From contig NC_058146.1 in assembly GCF_011075055.1 (NCBI RefSeq), forward strand, positions 1,798,001-1,862,000: a DNA stretch of 64,000 nt, in the 5' to 3' direction. This document shows positions 21,025 to 33,503 of this stretch, piece by piece. How positions within the stretch are numbered: position 1 is the stretch's first letter; each line of letters opens with the position of its first letter. This stretch comes from Mangifera indica. Taxonomy: Eukaryota > Streptophyta > Magnoliopsida > Sapindales > Anacardiaceae. Below the pieces are notes generated by a model. It did not search any database. It was not told the origin of the DNA and saw only the letters and a program-made list of their open reading frames with translations. Both the position numbers and the translations under genes were made by a program.

Positions 21025-21926
21025 GGCCAAATGACTTGCTCCTACTGAAATATAGTATAATCTTAAAGTGATTCTCTTTAAATTTTAAAATTTTAAATAT
21101 TTATCTTTGAAAAAAATTTTATTAAAAAAATTCAGTTAAAGTTAAGAATAAAATTATTATTTAATAAAAAAAATTTAAAAATATAAAATTTATTAATTTT
21201 TCTCCTATAAGTATTAAAAACTAATAATTTCATTTCTGCTTAAAGTTTTCAAACATTAAAAACTAGCATTCCTCTCTCTTTAAACTTAGGGTTTTCTTCC
21301 TTCCAACTTCAGCTACTATTTCCATGAATGATGGCTAGTTTTTTTTTCTCCTAGTGAAGCCTCTTTCTCTTAATTCGATGACCTCGAACAATGTCTAGAT
21401 CAAAAAATTTAGAATTCTTTCATTTAGATGATGAAGGTGTCGTCCAAACGAGTTGTCATCATAAATGACAATGACAAGAACTAGGCAGCGACGTCATCTG
21501 GGATGACGACTTGTCTAGACAATACTTTCATCTCGATTTTTCGATTCAGACAAAAGATGACTAGATTTTTCGATCCAGATGTCATTTGAGGTCGTCAGAG
21601 GAAGAAATGAAAGTCATTATTCACGGGAGATAATGGCCAGAGTTAGAAGGAAAGTTTTGGGGAGGGGGGGATGATAGTTTTTAAATTTTGAAAACATTAA
21701 ATAAAAGTGAAGTTGTTAGTTTTTAAAACTTAAAGGAGAAAATAAAATGAATTTTATGTTTTTAAAATTTTTTTTGTTAAATAAATATTTTACTTTTAAT
21801 TTTAACTGAATTTTTTAATGTAATTTTACTCATAAATGGATTTATGGGTTTTTGAAAGTTAAAGAGAGTCAGTTTGAGGTTTCACTATACCTTAGGTGGG
21901 AAATAGTGTTTTCAACCTTAGATTTT
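21016..21926. mobile_element. Mutator-like non-autonomous element B, with 9-bp target duplication
   Basis: The body is 21025-21917 (893 bp), flanked by TTAGGTTTT (21016-21024) and TTAGATTTT (21918-21926), 8 of 9 matching. Extended imperfect inverted ends can be followed for over 60 bp. For example TATAGTATAATCTT...GATTCTCTTTAAA at the left pairs with TATAGTGAAACCTC...GACTCTCTTTAAC read from the right on the opposite strand. The ends are close to those of elements A and C (GGCCAAA start, TTTCCCACC segment). No coding capacity. Confidence 0.7.
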
Positions 21927-24492
21927 TAAAGACAATTATTTACTGGTTGTAAACTTTTTTTTTTTTAAATCTTTCATAGTTCCCTTTTGTTATCTTAGGG
22001 TTGAAAGTGGATTAAGTCAACAAAATCATACACATGTATAATAAACATTAAATGAAATATCAACGATAATATATTATCATATGATTTTATAATTTTAAAT
22101 TAAAAATAAAATAATATTCAATCATATGATAATATATCATTATCGATATTCAAATTGATTTTTATTATAAATACATATATATTGTTATATAGTATACATA
22201 ATATACATAGAAATGTACAAAAACGTTGGACCCATAAGAGATTTTTACATCAGGATGTGTGGCATACACAACTTGTACAATTACATCCAAACTAATAGGG
22301 ATTGTTACATCTATAAGACTATTCTCAATTATGTAGATATGTTTGACTGGTAAGAAACTGTTTCATCAACATGTTGGGTATGCATATGTCCTAGAATTGG
22401 TTGGAAATACAAGCATTGGGTGTATTGGATTTTCTCATTCAAATGTGACATTTGACACCGAATAAAGTTTTGTATTCGAGGTAAAGTTGTCAATCTTTTG
22501 AACTAAAACTTGCTTTAAGGGACAATATCTTTGGAAGATTGACCATGTGGTCTACAAGAAAAAGATGAGATGATTTGACTTGCTTTTATTGTTATGAGAA
22601 CCACATGTTTAAAACAACAATAAAAAGTTTTGAATGCTCAGATAATATATCATGTATGATTGAGTAATTTTGAATTAAATATAAAATAATACATAATCAC
22701 ATGATGACATATCATTGAGATCTAATTAGATATTTAAATCAAAGTGTAATAATTGGATACTAAAAATGGATGTATTAATTAGATACTCAAAATTGAATAC
22801 CATGACGCGTATAACATCGCTCCTTAATGATATGGACCCATCATGTTGAATCTTTCAAACCCATTAGTTCATTTATTTGGGAAAAAATTGAAAAATCTTA
22901 AGCCCACTTAGATATTGAAATTGGGCCAAATCAAGGCATGTTTAACCACGTTTCACTAGTAGTATAAACCATATGAGCCTAATCTCTGAATTGAGTCAAT
23001 GTCTGTAATCAGTCCACTCCCCAGCTTAACACAATAACAGTCCTATGTGTCAAAGGAGAAAATCTTTTATATATATATATATATATAAACTGTCACATTA
23101 AACTAAAACCAATCACATCGAATAGAAAGTAAATCAAGAGTATGATTTTGATATATCATCAAAAGAGATTTGAATCTATTTTTTTTTAAATAAAATTTCT
23201 TTTTTTGATATTCAAACTACCTTTTAAGTAGTTTCCCATATATATTGTTAAGATTTTCTTGAATTAATTGCAGTCTTCCGATTGAAAACAACCACACAGT
23301 TATTCCAGTTGAGAACAATGGGTTCCAAGTTTTGGTCCCCACTGTTCAATTGAAAACAACCACCCTGCTATTCCAGTTGACCTTAATTTTATCAGAATGT
23401 CTTCAAGAAAATTAGTGAGGGGGCGGCACTCTCTGTGTATCATAATAAATTGGTCCCCAACCAATCTGTGTAGTCACATTGCCCCAAAACCTGCACATTC
23501 TATTATGCTTATTCTTTTTCTGGAGCATACATGCTTTTCTATAACTAACTTTTACAGCCAGAGAGAACACTACTCAACCCTCAATTGTCAGATTCCCCTA
23601 CAAGTTTTAAGAAGAAATTTAACTCTAATTAATCCAGTCAACTGGGTAATTTCAACTTATCATTAGCTTCTGATAATTTAAGAGAAAGGGCAATGGGGGT
23701 TCACTGTTACGGATGTGCTAAATTCTGTGATGGCTACAGGGAAAAAAGAGGCCTTGAGATATTGGTTGAGGTGGCAACGGCATGAATGAATAATCAGTTT
23801 TTCTGTCATAATTTTTTACGGTCATCATTTGCCTTTCTCTACATTACTTTTGCAGTAGCATCAAAACAAACAAAGTCCAGACCCTGCTAAAGTTCAAATA
23901 TCCCTGACCCTGCAAGGCTGAGCTGTAGCTGTACTATTCTCTTTTTGAACAAATATTGCAAATTTGCAACCCAAAATAAAACGCCAATTTTAGAAAAAAA
24001 AATAAACAGGACCCCAATCGCATAAACCATCACACACAAAAACAGTACCTTAAAAATACTGGCAGAAAAAAGAAGCAAAAATAACACCACTGTGCAAGCT
24101 CTAGCTAGGGAGGAGGCAAAGGCATATATTGCCATTGGCATCGAGAATCAAGCCTGAAATTTTTGGATTTTGGCTTCTTCACTTCATCCTATAATCTTTG
24201 TGCTAATTCGAGGTGCCAAAATGCAAAGCTTAATCATCATTCCTATCTAAATTATAACAATAATAATACAAACTTGCTTTTTCTTCCTTTTAACAAGTTC
24301 TTTTCGACATACACAAAAGACCCACTTTCAAACCTTTCACATACCATTAAAGTATGATTCATGGTTTGTATATGACCCAAAATGAGATCAATAATAATAA
24401 AGCAAAGGGCTTGAGACTTCTTTTCCCTAACTTTTACTATATATATATTTAGTTTGCTATTTATCTTCATCTTTTCTCTTCGATTTGTCCCT
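21927..24492. other. Intergenic region downstream of the LOG gene
   Basis: Contains AT-rich palindromic repeats at about 22017-22210 and 22636-22720, and a (TA)n run near 23072-23088. There is also an imperfect direct repeat (attgaaaacaaccac...attccagttga) at about 23281-23312 and 23351-23381. Several 60-90-codon frames occur, including a very hydrophobic one on the - strand at 23887-24141, but none has supporting context. Confidence 0.4.
22017..22210. repeat. AT-rich MITE-like palindromic element
   Basis: Core inverted repeat with tattatcatatgattttataat on one side and attcaatcatatgataatata on the other, same family as at 18838 and 31918. The limits are approximate. Confidence 0.45.
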
Positions 24493-25732
24493 TTATAAAG
24501 CGACCTCAGTCTGCAAAGTTGTAGAATTGAACCCCACTTGCTGCTGTGTCTCGACCTCCCACATTGCCTTGGCTATAGCCCCATCGTGCACAGGCACGTA
24601 CTCCTAATCAACAAAACAGCTCCATCAGAAACAAATTAAGCAATCACACTAAACACAATCAAAAAGAAAGAAAGATGATTATAAACTAACAAACTGACCT
24701 CAAGTTTTTGAAGTAGCTCTTTGGCGTTCGGTGCAGAGACAATGATGCTGCGCTGAGAAGGCTTGATAAAGCCATCATCAACGGCTTTGTCGATGAAAGT
24801 GAGAAGGTAGTTGTAATAGCCATCAACATTAAGCAAACCCACCTGCATAATATTATTCAAAACCAGAAACAAAAACAAAGTTAGGGTTTTTAGCCAAAGT
24901 AAAACTCATTATTATAACGCCCTTCGATGAATTTTATTATACATGTGCTTACAGGTTTATCATGTATTCCCAGCTGAGCCCATGTAATGACTTCCAATAA
25001 CTCCTCCAAAGTCCCATATCCACCTGAAAACAAAGTCGAGATATATACAAAGAGTGAGAATAATTTTTTTAGAAGAAAGACAACAAGAATGGAGTATTGG
25101 GGTTGAATTTACCTGGAAGAGCTATAAAACAATCAGAGTGGCGGGCCATTTCTGCCTTCCTTTGATGCATGTCAGCTACCGGCCTTACTTCTCCAACCGT
25201 CTCACCAGTTATCTGAAGAAAAGCAAAACCTCAGAACCAGGAACCCAAAACAAAGATAAAAGTTAAAAATTTTACTAGGACGGAAATCCAAATGAGATCT
25301 GTTTATGTTACCTCTTTGTTCATCAGGGTTCTTGGAATAATCCTAGTGAACAAATCCCCAAAAAGCAGTTGGACAAGTGATTACAAAATGTAAAACTTCA
25401 TAAAAAATTATAGCTTCATGAGTTAACTTACCCAAGAACATTTCCACCGGCATTATGAACAGCTTGAGAGACCAAACCCATTAACCCAATACTTCCTCCG
25501 CCATACACAAGATCCAATCTTCTAGCAACCTTTATACACAAATACAGTAGAAGCAACCATAAGAAAGGTTTGCATATGGTGTTACACGTAGATATGATAT
25601 AAACAGTACCAGTTCTTGAGCTAGGTCAATGGCGGCATCACGGTAGCAATTTCTCTTGCCAGTACTGCTGCCACAAAACACGCAGACCCTCTTGAATCTT
25701 GAGTTTTTCACAACTTTTGCTTCCATTTCCAT
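24493..25732 (-). CDS. LOG: Cytokinin riboside 5'-monophosphate phosphoribohydrolase (LOG family, 225 aa, 7 exons)
   Basis: Exons on the - strand are 25732-25610, 25529-25432, 25342-25312, 25212-25113, 25023-24953, 24842-24699 and 24603-24493, all with GT-AG introns and continuous phase. LOG enzymes release active cytokinin bases from riboside 5'-monophosphates in one step, in cytosol and nucleus. Residues ~16-24 (VCVFCGSST) start the Rossmann-like fold. [10 protein letters not shown] (50-59), the MHQRK region (99-103) and the catalytic signature PGGYGTLEE (117-125) are all present and intact. The length fits the family (about 210-225). The ATG at 25732 is the first of two (MEME); a start two codons later is possible. 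A TATAAATA lies ~70 bp upstream and a palindromic G-box ~310 bp upstream. Which LOG paralogue this is cannot be decided here. Confidence 0.94.
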
Positions 25733-25798
25733 GATTTTTGGCTTGGTTTCTGCTCAACTAAGCTGCACTGAACAATGCAAACAAATGGGAAAGGCCGG

Positions 25799-25806
25799 TA
25801 TTTATA
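25799..25806 (-). promoter_or_regulatory. TATA box of the LOG gene
   Basis: TATAAATA on the - strand, ~67 bp 5' of the ATG at 25732. Confidence 0.55.
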
Positions 25807-27596
25807 GTCTTCACAAATATGCCATTCCAAGATTACAATATTGACTATGTTGAATTAAAAGGCAAATGAAGTTGTTTTATAACATATTAAAAGCTTGAAC
25901 CTGAAAGCTTGAATCAAAATATTATTTATATAAATTAAAAATCCAGCTAGGAAGAGATAAATGGATAGAGATGAAGTAAGACAAAAAGGCAAAAGCGACA
26001 GAGAGGATAGCGAACCCCGTACTGCACCATATCCCATGCTGACACGTGTCCTTCTTTTTGTCCCAGAATTATTATAAAAAAATTTAAATGAAACCTTGGT
26101 GATGAAGCTTCTTTACACATTCCCAGATTCGACTCTTCAATCTTGGCAAGAAATATATCCCTGTGGCCTAGATTTCCCAACATTAGAGGAGAAGACCCTT
26201 TTCCATCGAATAATCTCAGGAGTTAATATCGTGGATTCTTTGAAATCTAAAAAAGTTTTCATATTAAAGACACAGAAATGATCCAAATTTTAAAGGCATT
26301 CAATGAAAAGCTGGAGGGTGAATGTTGAACACGTGCAATGAAATTTGTATATAATTACAAAACCAAGGTAAACATTATATTAGAATTGAAAGTCGAAATG
26401 AAACACAAGGGGGTCTCAGAGTGAATCACCAAAAAGTGCAACAATAAATAAAGCCATAAATAAACTGTGGTTATACATAATAGTATAGGCAGTCTACAGA
26501 GCTCAAAACAGTGAGCTGATGAATTCAAAGTTAAAGTTTTTATGCGCGTGGATGAGTATATTGATGATTGGTGATTCTGTAAGTTGATAATCACGACACA
26601 GAATTGTCTGCTGCATATATATGCTGTATAGGTTTTAGCCATTTTTATTTATCTTACCATTAACATCACATTTCCCAAAGTTCGAAAAAGCCTATTTTTG
26701 TGCCAGCACCATTTTGTCCACACTCTAAAGCAATGCTCCCTCTCGCAAGTAAGCTCAACTGTTCTCTTTTGTATTCTTCATCTTAATGATAGCTTTTTGC
26801 TGCATCTTCTCAATAATCTTGTCATCATAATCAATTTGAGGGAGAGAAATATGATTATATGTTGCAGACGACAATTTAGTGTTCTGGTAGCTGTCAAAGC
26901 ATTCAAGTTCCATCTGAACTTTCACTATTCTAGTTAAGTTACTCAATATATCTCCAATAGGTTTGTTTATCCCAATGAAGAAAACTAGAAACCAGTCACT
27001 GATACAAGGTAAACTAAAGCCAAAGGGTGCGTGAAAGGCAATGTCTGGTGAAAACATTCCTTTATCACCAATCAGGTCATGTCACATACAGTGATAACAT
27101 TGAACAGGTTACCCGCTGCCACAGTATGTAAACAAACATGGATAATGTTGTTGATGTGACAAAGGAAAGGACTTTCAGAAGGCAAAAGGGGGCATTGGGT
27201 AAAGAAAACTAGCAGGGTACTTCTTTAGTTGAACATGAAAGACATGCACATTGATTTAGTTGTTGTTGAGAGAGACCCTTGCGGAGTTTTGATTTGGATT
27301 AGTCATTGTCTTGTAGTTGTGTGGTTAGGGGTGGCTATGTTGTTAGCTGCTGCCTCGGTACGTCTGCTGAATTTAATTCGTCTAGCACGTTTCGATTTAT
27401 TGCAGCTTCTCGGTTCTGATTCCATTTCTTTTACATTAATATATAAATAATAATTTATATCTTATCGAGAGCCACGTTTCACAAGAAGAAAAGATTCTGA
27501 AAGGAGGTGAAAACTCTAAATTCTGCTTTAGGAGTACATATACGCAAGGTAAACTAAACGTGCCCTACTCTTGTAAAACTTGCAAAAATCCTGCAA
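25807..27596. other. Intergenic region upstream of LOG
   Basis: Apart from the G-box nothing convincing is seen. Short frames on both strands (up to 100 codons) lack recognisable motifs. Confidence 0.4.
26041..26050. promoter_or_regulatory. Palindromic G-box/ABRE-like site upstream of LOG
   Basis: GACACGTGTC is a perfect 10-bp palindrome holding the CACGTG core, about 310 bp 5' of the LOG start. Such cores bind bZIP and bHLH factors, for example in ABA or light responses. Its use here is inferred. Confidence 0.45.
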
Positions 27597-28204
27597 TATT
27601 TTTGTGGCCAAATAACTATTTTCCACCAAAGGTTTGATGAAATTTGATTTCTTACTGGTTAACTATTGAAAACACAAATATAATTTATTTGTTAAATTTT
27701 ATTGATATTATTAAAGGTAAAATTATTATTTAATAAAAATATTTAAAAAAATTAAAAATTTATCATATTTTTACTTTCAGATTTAAAAATTAATAAATTC
27801 TTTTATCCAAAGTTTAAAAAACTTATATTTCTCTCTTAAGATTTTTCAGTACACTATCAACAACCAGAGATGATGGTGACAACAACTTTTTCCCTCCCTT
27901 TCGACTTTTCTCTTAGTTTTGTAAGTCGTTTCTGAGTATCGACAATAGTGATTGGAAAAATTTTAAAGAGATATTAATTTTTCAAATCTTAGGTAAGAAA
28001 AAATTTGTTAATTTTTAAATTTAAAGGAAAAAATATGATAAATTTTTAATTTTTTAAATATTTTAGTAAATGAAAAATTTTACTATTGATAGCATCAATA
28101 AAATTTAACAAATAGATAGATATTTTGGTTTTTCATAACTAACAGGTGGGAAGTGGGCTTGCACCAAACCTTGGGTGGAAAATAGTTATTTGGCCTTCTT
28201 TTGT
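27597..28204. mobile_element. Mutator-like non-autonomous element C, with 9-bp target duplication
   Basis: The body is 27606-28195 (590 bp). The left end reads GGCCAAATAACTATTTTCCA; the right end read on the other strand is identical over these 20 bases and continues CC(A/C)AAGGTTTG with one mismatch. Flanking 9-mers TATTTTTGT (27597-27605) and TTCTTTTGT (28196-28204) match at 7 of 9. The interior also has subterminal inverted AT-rich arms. No transposase. Confidence 0.75.
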
Positions 28205-30467
28205 TGGAGTTTGAGCTTATTGATGCATGCATGGGCGATCTTCGAAGTGAAACTACCCCCTACCATGTCTCATATACTATTCAAGCGCATAAATCAATTA
28301 TATGTTCTGCTAAACCATACGGAATAGTTATGGCAAAAGGCTGTAATTTAGGTCTTTGAAGATGACCATAGACATGGCTGCATGTACGTCTCTAAGCAGT
28401 TTACAAACAGTCAAATGACTAGAGCAGCGCAGCGAGAGTGAGAGAGAAAGAAGGTGACATCTGGGTTGTTAATGAACATTACTGACATATATATACGCTA
28501 CCCGAATTGTTACTTTGTATAGACTACAATTATAATCAAAGAAAACAATAGCAATATGAAAATACTTCTTAGCAGAACGGCGCAATCATCACCTTGCGCC
28601 GTCCATCTTCAACTCTCTGTGCTTCTCCTATTAAAACTGTAAGGCATTGATGGGGACGAGGGTGAAGGGTCCTCCCTCTCTTTCTCATTAATGCATGAAG
28701 CTTGATTAAGAAGAGGGTTGGAGTGATGTCGTTGGTTAATGAGTGCAAGCAAGAAAAGAGAAGGCAGAGAGAGGTTGGGTGTGGTGCAATATTCAAGGGC
28801 GAATCCTACAGTGGTGGCGTGATTAAATTGGCTGTAAAATCGTTTTTAGACTGCAGTGCCATTGCAAGAATGTTGCATCAGTCACACGCTTAACCAATCA
28901 TTAACCAACATATTGCCTAACTCTCCCTCACCTTAAATCTCAGTTCATTAATATATAACTTTTTTAGTTCTCTGGGATGTAGTCCTTTTTGTTCTTTAGG
29001 AGTCAAATCTTTTTTCTTTCAACATATATTTTATAAATCAAATCTTATATTGAAATATGAATAAAAGACACCGAACGCCCCAGTTAAGAGGATTCCAAAG
29101 TTAAATGACCATAATTGAAATCAAAAGGGGTGTTCCAATTCCTTTAATACCCAAGAACATATTTACTGATGACATAAAATCTTTTAAAATAGAGTGATGA
29201 ATCAAACAAATTTGTTATTAACTTTAATAATATAGGACAAATATCTTTATATCAATATATTTTTTAGGTAAAACATTGAACGATCAAAGAATCTATCATG
29301 ATCTTTATGAACAACTTTGAATCTAAACTTTGTAACGGGGTTCTCATGAATTTTTTGTAATTTTATAATATTAAAACAAACATGGTAGTTTTCATAAATC
29401 AATTTGGAAAGGGTCCATGTTCATATTTGAATTACAGGCACATTGATACTCGTTTTTGACTTCCACATAAATCATCCCCTAGATCAGTTTGGCTCTGTGA
29501 GTCTATCTTAATTGTACTACTAATAATTGACTAATAGTAGAAACCTTCAAAAACAAAAATTGTTAGGTGTTTTTTAAAGATACCCACCAACTCTAAAATA
29601 CTAAACATTCTGCCTGCCTAATCACCACAGTGAATATTCTCGTGTTAGCTTATTGACTTGGAGTCAATCTTCTAAACTTGACCCAGTCTAAGATGCATGC
29701 CACATAAATCTGTCTGGCTACCTACCTTCTTTTTGGCTTAAAGAAATATGAAAAATTACCCTATTGATTAATACCTACACGAGATAGACCACCAGTTGAA
29801 ACAATTGTCAAATTTTTAGATCAAAGTATGCCTTTTAACCTAGAAGCACATGCCAAGGCCAGCCCAATCATGTGATTGCATTGTACACTTTACATATCAA
29901 ATTCTTAATTTACAACCCACAAAAACGAGTCAACGCCCTTTCCATTCATTCCAATTTCTCTTCAACCTTTGAAACTTTCATTAGGCTTGTTATTATAAAA
30001 TAAAATCCCAACGTGGGAACTTATTTAATTAATAAAATTATGTATATTTTATTTTAAATATTTAATTAAATATTTAAATAATATATCATCATATAATTAA
30101 AGATTTTAAAATTATGATCAAATAATGTTTTATCATATGATAAAACATTATTTAAATATTTAATTATATACTTAAAATTGAATGTATATAATATTTGCTA
30201 AATACACTGCACCAATATGCATCCGCAATTAATAGAAGGGTAACACAAAATGGAAGTTTAATGGAATAAAAAGACTAGCATATAACAAATTAATTAGGAT
30301 ATAGTTTGTGTAGAGAATATTAATTTATCAATAACAAAAATGTCAATTACAATTAAACTTTTAAGTTTTAAAAAAAAGGGTGATGGGGTTAACAAAGATG
30401 GAAAAATAATTCAGAAGGGCAACTTTAGAATAAAATTTAGGATATTTATAACTTCCAGTTTAAAAAT
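28205..30467. other. Intergenic region
   Basis: No gene recognised. Overlapping short frames on both strands at 28569-28893 lie in a less AT-rich patch but have no known motif. An AT-rich palindrome (aatgttttatcatatgataaaacatt at its centre, ~30123) spans about 30020-30200. Confidence 0.4.
30020..30200. repeat. AT-rich MITE-like palindromic element
   Basis: Contains a near-perfect long hairpin (AAATAATGTTTTATCATATG and its complement). Same AT-rich family as at 22017. The limits are approximate. Confidence 0.5.
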
Positions 30468-30727
30468 GATTTTGTAACATCCCTGATCCAATAACCTGAT
30501 TCATTGTCAAGATATTGTCTATTTTGAACACACAGTCTATTATGGTTTTGCTTTTGGGTTTTGTAACCCAAAACGCATCTTAACAGTTTAAGGAGCTCAC
30601 AGACTATTTAACCAGTCAAATTTTTTCACCTCTAACCAATGTGGAATACATAGACATAATACAGACAGATCCAACATCTTTTCCGTGCTTTGTCGATGTG
30701 AGATTCGCTTAAGGGTATCATAGATTT
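30468..30727 (-). mobile_element. Solo TRIM LTR, with 5-bp target duplication
   Basis: 30473-30722 (250 bp) is the reverse complement of the TRIM LTR at 10412. It starts TGTAACATCCC and ends in 'aagggtatcata', with matching 'aacgcatcttaacagttt' and 'tttgtcgatgtgagattcg' segments. Perfect target duplications GATTT lie at 30468-30472 and 30723-30727. No internal domain remains, so it arose by LTR-LTR recombination. Confidence 0.85.
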
Positions 30728-32219
30728 TCATTAGAGCAATACTATATATACTTACAATAAGTACATATACGATATATTATTATGTGATTGAATATTATTT
30801 TATTTTTAATTTAAAATCATTCACTCATTTGATGATATACATTAAATATATATTTATTTATATATTAAAAATAAATATGTATAATTTTATTGTTTTTTTA
30901 TTATTGGGTTTGGAAAAAGCTTTAGTAAGACATAGACTATTGTTTTTTAATTTTTCAGTGGAGCTATTATGTTGACATGTCTCTCTTTTTACTTTCCGCC
31001 TAGTCATGAACATGTTTAGCCCAGTGGTAGGACCATAGGCCCAGCCCAACTTTACAACTATTGCCTTGGATGATGGGCTTCACACTTTTGGTACTGGGCC
31101 AGCTTCATTTTGATATTTTACTTTTTATTATTAGTATTAATTTGTCAAATGAGAATAGATTTCGGTTAAGTCTTATGTTATGGAAGTAACATGACAATGG
31201 ATAATGTGATTACTAATTTACCATTACTATGACTCTAGTTTATGTATTAAAATATTATTAAAATAATATTATTTTTTTTTAAAATTTATTTTTATTAAAA
31301 TTTTAATATAAATATAATCTCGTTTTTAGTAAAAATAATAAATAATATAGAGAATAATTAAAAAATACATATATATTAACAATAAGACAACAAATTGAAA
31401 AAATAATTTAATTAACTAACTTCATAATTTGAAAACATAAAAAAAAACCTAATATATTATTAATATCGAGAATATTTTAGAAAATACAAAAAATATATAT
31501 CTTAACATAATACACGTTAGTTTGATAGAAAAAAAAAACTAATTTATACCTATTAATCTATAAAGTATATTTAAATAAAATAATATATCATTAATTTTTT
31601 ATTATTATCAATCAAATACAATAATTATTTATATGGATTAATTTTATCGTACATTATGATAATTTATAACTGTAACTATTTTAGTTAATTTATTGATAAT
31701 GTTTTATTTTTAGTAATAAAAATTTAACTAAACTAAACTTGCAATAAAATGGAATATTTAAGAAATAATAAATGTATTTGGTAAGAGAGAGAGAGAAGGA
31801 TTTGAGTAATATGATAAGTTTCTTTTATAATGATATATAATTATTTATACTAAAATTTATATTCGTTATAAATACAAATAGTTTTATTATTTTACAAACA
31901 AACATACATTATTAATAAGAGTAATGTTATGTGTATATATTTTTAATATATAAGTTAGGTAGATAAATAATATATCATTATGTAATTGAATATTACTTTA
32001 TCTTTAATTTAAAATCATTCAATCATATGATAACACATTATCCGTGCATCCAAATTATGAATCAAAAGTGTGTAGATATAGTTTTATTACATCCATAAAT
32101 ACATGTAATGTAACAAAGTTTAAAAAAAAAAATTCATAGACTTTTCCATGTGCTCTCATTTTCTATTCCTCTTAATTATTTGATTTATGTGTAATGTCCA
32201 AGGAATCAAAGTCCTCTCA
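30728..32219. other. Intergenic region downstream of expansin-like A gene
   Basis: AT-rich. It holds two MITE-like elements (about 30733-30895 and 31918-32090) and a (GA)n run near 31783-31796. No gene recognised. Confidence 0.45.
31918..32090. repeat. AT-rich MITE-like element
   Basis: Begins 'agagtaatgttatgtgtata'. The core 'attgaatattactttatcttt...cattcaatcatatgataa' recurs at about 30785-30840 and, on the opposite strand, at 18838-18993. Confidence 0.5.
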
Positions 32220-33426
32220 TTACCAAGTTCCATCATCACACTGAGAGCAACCCTCTTGTGCAATATCAGTAATCTGAATTCCTGAGTCATAAACAACTCC
32301 AGGTTTCCAATCAGCAGGAAGAACATTTTTTGCCCAAATATACTTCCCATCATACCCAGCTGTGACCACAAACCTCAACTGCAATGCCCCATTTGGCACT
32401 CTACTTGTATCCCAAATCGCCCCATAATTTCTACTCATGAATCCCCAGTTGGAAGAAGCCACCTGCAGAAAGTACATATACTTCAGCATAGAATTGGAGA
32501 GATACTAGGTTTGTTTTTACATTCCACCTCGCTCTGAGATACTAAGATAGGATTGAAATTTGTTTAATCTAAACTGACTGTTAAGCTCATTTTTGTACCA
32601 ACCTGAGCCACATCCATTGAAACTATCTCTGTCTGACCACCCTGATACAGCACTTTAATCGCCAAGTAATATGGTTTCCTGCTTGATTCTTCCACCCGAA
32701 CTGCCAAATTCTTGTTTTTGTATTCACATGGAACCCTGGAGGAATATGAATTATTTGACAGACAGAACTATTGGAAAGAAAATAATATAAGTAGAAGTCG
32801 GGCTTCAAATTTGCTTACCTTTTGTATTCCACATCAACAAGTCCAAGTTTCAAAATGTCTTTGCCCTTTCCCTGGTTAGCCATGGCCATGAAAGCTCTAC
32901 TGCTTAGAACAAAGTCTGTTTTGTTATCTTTGTTAAGATCAGTCAAAATAAATTTGGTTCCTTTGGTGCTACATAGATCTTTGTCCTTGCATCTCACCTG
33001 TCAAATATTAAGTTGAAATCTATATTAACGAAAAATATTCACCAATAAACAAAATGTGCATATAAATTTACCTGAAAACAAGCACCACAACCAGCTCCAT
33101 CTTTGTAAAGAGAAGAAACACCAGCTGCAAGGTGTCCATTACTCATTTCTACTGCCATGGAACCATACCCACAAGCTCCCGCTGCACCAAATCAGTTAAA
33201 TTAAAAAAAAAAAACACCACCAAAAGTCTCATCAAAATAAATATCATCTAGGTCAGTGCCAAATTCAAGTACCAATTAAGTTTAACAAGTAAATGGTTAT
33301 AACAGGAGACTTACATGAAAGTGCAGAGGCGTCGGAAAAATAAGCAACCTTAGATTGGTGAACACAGCGATCACAAGCTGTTGCAGAAGGCAAAATAAAG
33401 AAGAGAAAGCAAAGAAAGAAAGCCAT
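32220..33426 (-). CDS. EXLA: Expansin-like A protein (258 aa, 5 exons)
   Basis: Exons on the - strand are 33426-33315, 33181-33072, 32997-32819, 32735-32603 and 32462-32220, all GT-AG and in phase. The protein has a hydrophobic signal peptide (MAFFLCFLFFILPSATA, 1-17), then the CDRC motif typical of the EXLA group. A double-psi beta-barrel domain follows (SSGACGYGS, GAGCGACFQVRC), then a C-terminal CBM63-like beta-sandwich with SSNWGF and GKYIWAKNVLP. The HFD catalytic-type motif of alpha and beta expansins is absent: the equivalent stretch reads TDFVLSS, as usual for EXLA. A short Cys-containing C-terminal extension (AQEGCSQCDDGTW) is also an EXLA trait. It is expected in the cell wall; wall-loosening activity of EXLA proteins is not established. 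Confidence 0.94.
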
Positions 33427-33492
33427 CTTTCTGAGAAAGAGAAATAGATACGAAGTGGGACAACAGAACAAAGACAAAGAAACGAGAATATG

Positions 33493-33503
33493 AGATATAT
33501 ATA
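33493..33503 (-). promoter_or_regulatory. TATA region of the expansin-like A gene
   Basis: CTATATATATC on the - strand, about 70 bp upstream of the ATG at 33426. Confidence 0.45.

Noticed and set aside
23887..24141. 84-codon strongly hydrophobic frame on - strand, just downstream of LOG
   Set aside because: Phe/Leu/Val richness is what T-rich DNA gives by chance. No homology recognised and no start context; not called.
28569..28893. Overlapping frames of 75 and 63 codons on opposite strands in a less AT-rich patch
   Set aside because: No motif recognised on either strand. An unrecognised small gene or noncoding RNA is possible but unsupported.
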